From Pseudomonas viridiflava (lineage in GTDB: Bacteria; Pseudomonadota; Gammaproteobacteria; Pseudomonadales; Pseudomonadaceae), in the NCBI RefSeq assembly GCF_900602065.1, contig NZ_UWFN01000285.1, positions 558,001-622,000 of the forward strand: a stretch of 64,000 nucleotides of DNA. Reading direction: 5' to 3'. Below, one piece after another: positions 58,965 through 64,000 of the stretch. The notes under the pieces were generated by a model. The model made no database searches. It was not told the DNA's origin and saw only the letters and a list, made by a program, of their open reading frames with translations. Each line of letters starts with the position of its first letter. Within the stretch, counting starts at the first letter, position 1. A program made the translations under genes and the position numbers.

Positions 58965-60423
58965 GTTGAGCCTCTCCGGAAGACGCGCGGCGATCACGGG
59001 CACCGCCGAGCAGCGCATAAACGCCGCCTGCGACCAGGAAGGTCACGATCCAGCCCAGGCCGTTATGGCCCAGCCAGGAGTCGGACAGAAAACCGGTAAA
59101 CAGCACATTGTCGGCTGTCGTGGCAACGGTGGTAAAACTGAACCCCAGCACGATAGCCAGCGCCCACGCCCCCAGCGCACGCCACTCCACACCGCCGTGA
59201 TACCAGTAAGCGCTGCTGGGCGAGACGTCCATCAGGTCATTGCCCGAGTACACATGGCGGTGCATCAGGTCGACAATGAAAATTCCGACCCAGGCCGTAA
59301 TCGGTACTGCCAGCAGCGAAATGAAGGTGATGAACGGGCCGTAGAAGCTTTCTGCGATCAGCATGAAGTAGATCGAGCCGATGAAGATCGCGACGATGTC
59401 GACGATGACGGCGTGAACCCGCTTGACCTTCAGACCCAGCGTCAATGTGGTCAGACCTGCCGAATACACCGACAGATTATTGGACAGCAGCAAACCGCCG
59501 AACGCGGTGATCAGATACGGGACGGCCATCCAGTTGGGCAGAAGTTCGCGAATCGCAATGATCGGATCAGTCGCCGAAGCCAAGTGATCGTTACCCACCG
59601 ATAACAGCCCACCGAGGGTAATAAGCAACACCAGCGGAATGCCCGCACCGAACGCCGCCGAAGCGACCAGTCGCGTGGCTTTGACGCTGCGGTGCTGATA
59701 GCGGGACATGTCCGCACCGGCGTTGGCCCAACCAATGCCGGTACCTGCTGCCATGATGCCCACGCCAATGATCATCGCGCTCAGCGGTGCAGGCGCCGCG
59801 CTGAACACGGCGCTCCAGTCGATATGAGCAATCAGAAAGCCACCGACCACGACGTTCAGGGCACCGAAGATGTACGTCGCCCATTTCTGGATAACCAGCA
59901 ATGTGGCGTGGCCCAAGCCAGAAACGCACAAAGTGAGCAACACGAAAATCGCAATGAACACCAGCGTCAGGCCCGGCATGCTCTTCGCTTCAACCGCCGT
60001 ACCGAACAAAATCGAGGACAGCGATAACAGCACGAACGCGGCGGTGGTGGTGTTGACCGTTTCCCAGCCCAGGCGCGACATCAACGAGACGATGGTCGGG
60101 CCAATATTGCCGCGCACACCGAAGATGGCGCGGGACAAAGTCAGGCTCGGCGCACGTCCACGGCGACCGGCGATGGAGATCACCCCAACCACGGCAAACG
60201 AACCCGCCGCACCGAGAATCGCCACAATGATTGCCTGCCAGATCGACAACCCCCGGAACGCCACCAACGTCGCTCCCAATGGCAAGCCAAGGATGCTGAT
60301 GTTGGCGGCGAACCACACCCAGAACAGCTCCAGTGGATGACCATTGCACTCGTTTTCCGGGACTGGCTCGATGCCGCGGGTCTCCAGTTGTCCTGCGTTT
60401 TGCGTCGTGTTTGATGAACTCAT
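58954..60423 (-). CDS. NCS1-family nucleobase/nucleoside permease
   Basis: A 489-residue inner-membrane transporter with about 12 helices. The family N-terminus is present (HPLELFWVWFAANISILGLPLGATLV), as is the GRRGRAPSLTLSRAIFGVRGN loop. The purine/cytosine permease segment is GIGWANAGADMSRYQH. NCS1 carriers import cytosine, allantoin, hydantoins, thiamin precursors or nucleosides. Its place between a glycohydrolase and a PfkB kinase suggests a nucleoside-like substrate. ATG 60423 follows GGAGCC. Confidence 0.88.
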   Translation of the reverse strand: MSSSNTTQNAGQLETRGIEPVPENECNGHPLELFWVWFAANISILGLPLGATLVAFRGLSIWQAIIVAILGAAGSFAVVGVISIAGRRGRAPSLTLSRAIFGVRGNIGPTIVSLMSRLGWETVNTTTAAFVLLSLSSILFGTAVEAKSMPGLTLVFIAIFVLLTLCVSGLGHATLLVIQKWATYIFGALNVVVGGFLIAHIDWSAVFSAAPAPLSAMIIGVGIMAAGTGIGWANAGADMSRYQHRSVKATRLVASAAFGAGIPLVLLITLGGLLSVGNDHLASATDPIIAIRELLPNWMAVPYLITAFGGLLLSNNLSVYSAGLTTLTLGLKVKRVHAVIVDIVAIFIGSIYFMLIAESFYGPFITFISLLAVPITAWVGIFIVDLMHRHVYSGNDLMDVSPSSAYWYHGGVEWRALGAWALAIVLGFSFTTVATTADNVLFTGFLSDSWLGHNGLGWIVTFLVAGGVYALLGGARDRRASSGEAQHAR

Positions 60424-60474
60424 GAGCCAGGCTCCAATGCCGTTTATTTTGGTTGTGGGCAATGCAGAATCGAT

Positions 60475-60520
60475 AACACGTCTGTCCCCTATGGATCGTC
60501 GGAACAGCTGAACACGTCTG
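60475..60520. promoter_or_regulatory. Direct repeat upstream of the NCS1 permease gene
   Basis: AACACGTCTG occurs twice in the same orientation (60475-60484 and 60511-60520), 36 bp apart, in the 161-bp gap between the glycohydrolase and permease genes. It could be a regulator site or coincidence. Confidence 0.3.
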
Positions 60521-60584
60521 CGCCACGGCGGTTATCCACGCAGCATCAGCGTTTGTCCCTGATTCAGTTTTTAAGCAGGCGGCC

Positions 60585-61598
60585 TCAGACTGAACGCAGG
60601 GCCAGCAATTCCTCGACCAGTGCCGTCAGCTCCAGCGTGTTGACCTGTTTAACCTGCTCAATCAGCACCGGCGGCCAGGCGTGCAAACCTTCGCTGGCAC
60701 CCAGAATTGCGCCAAGAATCGCCGCAATGGTGTCGGTATCACCGCCCAGGCTCGCCGCCATGCACAGCGCTTCAAACGCCGACAGACGATCCGCCGCGAC
60801 TTGTTGAGCCAGAGCGAAGGCTGCGACCACCGATTCCTGCGATGCCACTGACGTGCCGATCACGTCATAGAGCAAATCCGGCAGTGCCTCGTTTTCGCAA
60901 TCAGCGCAAAGCTGCTGTGCCCATTCGATGCGAGCGCCAATACGCCCGCCGGCCACCCAATGGCCGTGCTGCTCGCCCAGTCTGGCGGCAACCACACCAA
61001 GTTTGAGTGCTTCGCTCAGGCTTGCGCCGTTGATACCGGCTGAAACTGCAGCCGCCACTGCGGCCGCACTGGCGATGCCCAACGTCGTGTTGTGAGTCAC
61101 CTGACAAGCCTGCACGACCGACGCGATAAAACGCTGCGGATCGGCGATATCTGCCGCAATGCCGACCGGGGTAATGCGCATCGCAGCACCATTGGTGGTA
61201 CCGAAACGGCCAGCCTCTTCCGGACTGTGCCCGGCAAGGATCATTTCAATGGCTCGCTTGGTTGAAGGGCCCAGCAAATCCTGAGAGCCCTTGGCCTGCA
61301 TAATGGCTTCCCAATCGATCAGACGTTGCGCCAGGTCGGACGGGTTGATGCGCCCTGCCCCAGCCACGAGCAGTTCAGCGACCAGTACCGCTTGCTCGGT
61401 GTCATCGGTGATCGATCCGGCAGGCATGTTCGGCGCAATCGGTTGATCAGCATCGGCGGCCATCAACGTCAGGATTCGACCGAAACGTACCTGAATCTGA
61501 TCGCGACTCAACGACTGGGTCGGCATACCCAGAGCATCGCCCAACGCCAGGCCATAAAAGGCGCCCAAGGCGCGGTCGCGGCGATCTATAAGACTCAT
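60585..61598 (-). CDS. ADP-ribosylglycohydrolase-family protein
   Basis: A 337-residue DraG-like dinuclear metal hydrolase. The first metal site is GSITDDTEQAV (TDDTE, 64-68). The second is SLGGDTDTIAAI near the C-terminus. The N-terminal ALGAFYGLALGDALGMP is typical. DraG-type enzymes cleave N-glycosidic bonds to ribose. The context, with a permease, a PfkB kinase and a GntR regulator, matches E. coli YegU and argues for small-molecule catabolism rather than protein de-ADP-ribosylation. Strong GGAGG; start overlaps the regulator stop (ATGA). Confidence 0.88.
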   Translation of the reverse strand: MSLIDRRDRALGAFYGLALGDALGMPTQSLSRDQIQVRFGRILTLMAADADQPIAPNMPAGSITDDTEQAVLVAELLVAGAGRINPSDLAQRLIDWEAIMQAKGSQDLLGPSTKRAIEMILAGHSPEEAGRFGTTNGAAMRITPVGIAADIADPQRFIASVVQACQVTHNTTLGIASAAAVAAAVSAGINGASLSEALKLGVVAARLGEQHGHWVAGGRIGARIEWAQQLCADCENEALPDLLYDVIGTSVASQESVVAAFALAQQVAADRLSAFEALCMAASLGGDTDTIAAILGAILGASEGLHAWPPVLIEQVKQVNTLELTALVEELLALRSV

Positions 61599-62308
61599 GA
61601 CTGACCTCCAAACGCCAGGTGCATGCGGAAATGCAGCGGGTCGAGCAAACTTTCCACATGCTCCATAAAGCGCTCGCGCCGGTCGTAGGTCGTGCGAATG
61701 GCCTTGAGAAATACGCTGCCTGGTTCACGCATCATCAGCAATGCATCATCAGCAGTCAGCGGTTCGGCACCGATCCATTGATCACCGCGATCCCCAACAA
61801 AGCCATACGCCGCCAGGGTCAGCGTCAAAGAGTCCTCGATGAGCCCCGTGGCAGGCAGATTTTCCAGGCCTTCCACCGCAGGAACCAGGGCTCGCTCAAG
61901 AGAAACCACGCTGCCATCGGCAGCCGTGCGGCGGCGATCGATCGCGATGAAGTGGACAGTACCGAAACGGCTTTGCAGGTCAGCGCGTTCAACCTCCACC
62001 ACACGCAGGATTTCAGTCGATACCCTCGCTCCGGTATCAGCCAGCGCCTGCGCCCAGCCACTGCGCTGGTCGAGGCTGATGCCGTCATAGGTCACAATCG
62101 AACCGACACCCGACTGAGTGGCGATGTAATTGCGCCGCTTGAGTTCGGACAAGGCTTCACGCAGTGTGCCGCGGCTGACGTCGAATTCCTGTGCCAGCAA
62201 GTGCTCGCCCGGCAACAGATTGCCCGACTCCAGCTGGCCACTTTCGATGCGTCGTGCAAGCTCATCCACCACGCGCTGTTTTTTATCAAATCGAACATGT
62301 CTAATCAT
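61595..62308 (-). CDS. GntR/HutC-family transcriptional regulator (UTRA domain)
   Basis: A 237-residue regulator. The winged HTH has EHLLAQEFDVSRGTLREALSELKRRNYI (in pieces, about 37-65), and the UTRA ligand domain spans about 85-235. First gene of the operon and the likely repressor, similar in position to YegW. ATG 62308 is used; an in-frame TTG lies two codons upstream and there is no clear Shine-Dalgarno. A palindrome covers the start codon. Confidence 0.87.
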   Translation of the reverse strand: MIRHVRFDKKQRVVDELARRIESGQLESGNLLPGEHLLAQEFDVSRGTLREALSELKRRNYIATQSGVGSIVTYDGISLDQRSGWAQALADTGARVSTEILRVVEVERADLQSRFGTVHFIAIDRRRTAADGSVVSLERALVPAVEGLENLPATGLIEDSLTLTLAAYGFVGDRGDQWIGAEPLTADDALLMMREPGSVFLKAIRTTYDRRERFMEHVESLLDPLHFRMHLAFGGQS

Positions 62309-62310
62309 GT
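62295..62310. promoter_or_regulatory. Palindrome at the GntR start codon (candidate auto-operator)
   Basis: ACATG-TCTAAT-CATGT is a perfect 5-6-5 inverted repeat covering ATG 62308. GntR-family operators are often short palindromes of about this size near their own promoters. If bound, it would block early transcription or translation of the operon. Confidence 0.45.
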
Positions 62311-62375
62311 ACAAATTGATAACCGAAAGGAGCCTTGGTCGGCAACTTTTATTTCACTGAATGAGCGGGATTGAT

Positions 62376-62465
62376 TGTGGGAGCAGAGCTTGCTCGCGAT
62401 AGGGCTGGATGCAATTCACTTTAGATCGCGTGGGCCTTATCGCGAGCAAGCTCTGCTCCCACAGG
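62376..62465. repeat. REP pair, family D
   Basis: Arms TGTGGGAGCAGAGCTTGCTC and its complement (GAGCAAGCTCTGCTCCCACA), about 40 bp apart, upstream of the GntR gene and downstream of the DsbA-like gene. Confidence 0.9.
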
Positions 62466-62487
62466 GATCTGGGTCTGAACAGGAGGG

Positions 62488-63135
62488 TTACTTCCCCTCG
62501 CCCAATATCTGACGAATGGCCCCTACAAACACCTCAACCGGCTGGCCGCCCGACACCGCATATTGGTCGTTGAAGACGATGGTCGGCACCGAGCTAATGC
62601 CGCGCGAAACCCACAATTGCTCTTGCTCGCGCACCTCGGCTGCAAACTGATCGCTGCTCAGAATCGCTTCTGCATGCACACGATCAAGGCCAACGCTCTG
62701 CGCAACATCCGCAAGCACACGGTGGCTGGAAGGATCGGCAAGGTCTGTGAAATAAGCGCTAAACAGCGCTTCCTTCAAGGCCTTTTGTTTGCCTTCAAGT
62801 TCGGCCCAGTGCAGCAAGCGGTGAGCGTCAAAGGTGTTGTAGATACGTCGATCGCCCTGAGTAAAGGTAAACCCCAGCTCAGCGCCCCGCTGGCGGATAT
62901 TTTCCCGGTTGGCGGCGGATTGCTCAGGTGTCGAGCCGTATTTCTCGAATATATGCTCGTTCAGGTCCTGTCCTTCGGCCGGCATATTCGGGTTCAGCTC
63001 AAAAGGTTGAAAGTGAATCTGCGCCTGAACTTCAGTGCCCAGTTCAGCCAGCGCTTCATTCAGTGCCCGCAGGCCGACCACACACCAGGGGCAGGACACA
63101 TCGGAGACGAAATCAATTTTCAACGGAGTGCTCAT
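62488..63135 (-). CDS. FrnE-like DsbA-family oxidoreductase
   Basis: A 215-residue thioredoxin-fold protein with helical insert. The active site CPWC is at 15-18 (VSDVSCPWCVVG), cis-Pro is in GISSVPTIVFND, and IYNTFDAHRLLHWAE is the FrnE/2-hydroxychromene isomerase-like segment. There is no signal peptide, so it is cytosolic. The role is probably disulfide or thiol-related chemistry; the substrate is unknown. Confidence 0.88.
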   Translation of the reverse strand: MSTPLKIDFVSDVSCPWCVVGLRALNEALAELGTEVQAQIHFQPFELNPNMPAEGQDLNEHIFEKYGSTPEQSAANRENIRQRGAELGFTFTQGDRRIYNTFDAHRLLHWAELEGKQKALKEALFSAYFTDLADPSSHRVLADVAQSVGLDRVHAEAILSSDQFAAEVREQEQLWVSRGISSVPTIVFNDQYAVSGGQPVEVFVGAIRQILGEGK

Positions 63136-63192
63136 GGCAGGCTCACTCTAAATAAAGAAAGCCACCACGATACGCCTAAGTCCGGTGTTGTT

Positions 63193-64000
63193 TCAAAGCT
63201 GCGCCATACTCCGACCGTCGTCATGCTGCGCGCGCAAGTAAGGCAATACCGCGGCAAGCAGCGGAGCCTTGAACGCTTCCTGAAAGCGGTGCGCCAGGCC
63301 CGGAATCAACCGCAACTGGCTACCACGGATGTGCGCCGCCACATGCACGCCATGCATCACAGGTAATAGCGGATCAGCCGTGCCGTGAACGACCAGCACT
63401 GGCAGACGCAGACGATCAAGCAGCTGCACCCGGCTTGGCTCAGCCAGAATCGCCAGAATCTGACGCTTTACCCCTTCCGGGTTAAACGCACGGTCGTAGG
63501 ACGCCGCCGCTTGCTGCAAGAGCATGGCCCGATCGTCTTTCACTTCAGGACTGCCCAGTGCCGCGAGCAGATCGGCCTGCTGCTCCAGCGCAGCCTCTCT
63601 GTTCGGGGCGCCACGCTTGGCCAGCAATTGCAGCAAAGCGGCGTTAGGCATGGGCAGACCCTCAGCGCCGGAACTGGTCATGATCAGCGTCAGACTTTCG
63701 ATACGCTGAGGAGCCAGATCCGCCAGATGCTGCGCAATCATCCCGCCCATGCTTGCGCCGAGTACGTGAAACTGCTGAACGTGCAGAACATCCATCAATC
63801 CCAGCGCATCGTCTGCCATGTCGGTCAGCGAGTACGGTGCAGAAACCTGCAAGCCGAGTTTGTAGCGCAGCACTTCGTAGGTGAGATTGGCATTGGCCGG
63901 TGGAGCGTTCCAGCTGGACAGGCCAACGTCACGGTTGTCGTAGCGAATGACCCGATACCCCTGCTGACACAGCGCCGCCACGACCTCGTCAGGCCAGTGA
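63193..64000 (-). CDS. Alpha/beta-fold hydrolase (5' end outside window)
   Basis: About 269 codons are present; the frame stays open to the right edge (HWPDEVVAALCQQGYR at the border), so the true start lies beyond 64000. The nucleophile elbow is GASMGG (Ser). RYDNRDVGLS is the oxyanion-side signature, LVVHGTADPLLPV holds the catalytic Asp, and LIPGLAHRF the His. The internal GTG at 63981 is not a start. A lipase/esterase or C-C hydrolase role is possible; the substrate is unknown. Confidence 0.85.
   Translation of the reverse strand, partial: HWPDEVVAALCQQGYRVIRYDNRDVGLSSWNAPPANANLTYEVLRYKLGLQVSAPYSLTDMADDALGLMDVLHVQQFHVLGASMGGMIAQHLADLAPQRIESLTLIMTSSGAEGLPMPNAALLQLLAKRGAPNREAALEQQADLLAALGSPEVKDDRAMLLQQAAASYDRAFNPEGVKRQILAILAEPSRVQLLDRLRLPVLVVHGTADPLLPVMHGVHVAAHIRGSQLRLIPGLAHRFQEAFKAPLLAAVLPYLRAQHDDGRSMAQL

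Noticed and set aside
1..64000. tRNA, rRNA, riboswitch, prophage, insertion sequence or restriction/defence genes
   Set aside because: Looked for by eye across both strands; none could be supported. Covariance-model scans would be needed to exclude small RNAs.

Overview
The window is a high-GC gammaproteobacterial chromosome segment. Gene content and order point to the genus Pseudomonas, most likely the P. fluorescens/P. putida side of the genus: QuiP-type acylase, Lig/Exo/Lhr/Mpe repair genes, dcd, cold-shock gene, apbC, metG, rsxB-nth, argG-motY-pyrC-rnt, bfd-bfr-grxD, argF, ybaK, glpFKRD, aatJQMP-aauSR and glpM. It is mostly core genome. No rRNA, tRNA, CRISPR array, integrase, transposase or prophage gene was seen. 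Intergenic spaces hold many Pseudomonas-type REP-like palindromes, usually as inverted pairs of 65-100 bp, in at least four sequence subfamilies.

Layout. 1-8.4 kb: dinG (cut by the left edge, with a LexA-type box upstream), a CopD-like membrane protein, a collagen-like secreted protein with a DUF1145 partner, an OmpA-type lipoprotein, and a run of small genes (DUF6231, YchJ, an unknown, a LEA-type lipoprotein, a His-rich SEC-C protein, a YfcG-type GST), ending in a locally duplicated REP cluster. 8.4-22 kb: QuiP-like acylase, then a ligase-associated nucleic-acid repair set (MBL exonuclease, ATP-dependent ligase, Lhr helicase, PdeM phosphoesterase). That set is split by a complete aotJQMOP-like basic amino-acid ABC operon. 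22-29.8 kb: dcd, csp, apbC, metG, an orphan rsxB with nth, a PA3496-family small protein and an orphan NarL/BvgA-type response regulator. 29.8-32.3 kb: an AT-rich, gene-poor stretch with two unrecognised genes. 32.3-45 kb: argG, motY, pyrC-rnt, bfd, bfr, grxD, a molybdopterin oxidoreductase, argF plus an ABC ATPase, a PhzF-like protein and ybaK.

45-58 kb: the glycerol regulon glpFKRD, then the acidic amino-acid system aatJQMP with its two-component regulators aauS/aauR. The aatJ upstream region shows a canonical sigma-54 -24/-12 element and a perfect TTCGG-N4-CCGAA AauR-type box. GlpM follows. 58-62.3 kb: a tightly overlapping minus-strand operon of GntR regulator, ADP-ribosylglycohydrolase, NCS1 permease and PfkB kinase. 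It resembles E. coli yegTUV/yegW in logic and is the best candidate here for an uncharacterised catabolic pathway, probably salvage of a nucleoside or other ribosylated compound. 62.5-64 kb: a FrnE-like DsbA-family protein and an alpha/beta hydrolase cut by the right edge.

Start codons were chosen from ribosome-binding-site context and family N-termini; several differ from the longest possible reading frame. No database search, structure prediction or alignment was run. Family names come from recognition of motifs and gene order.
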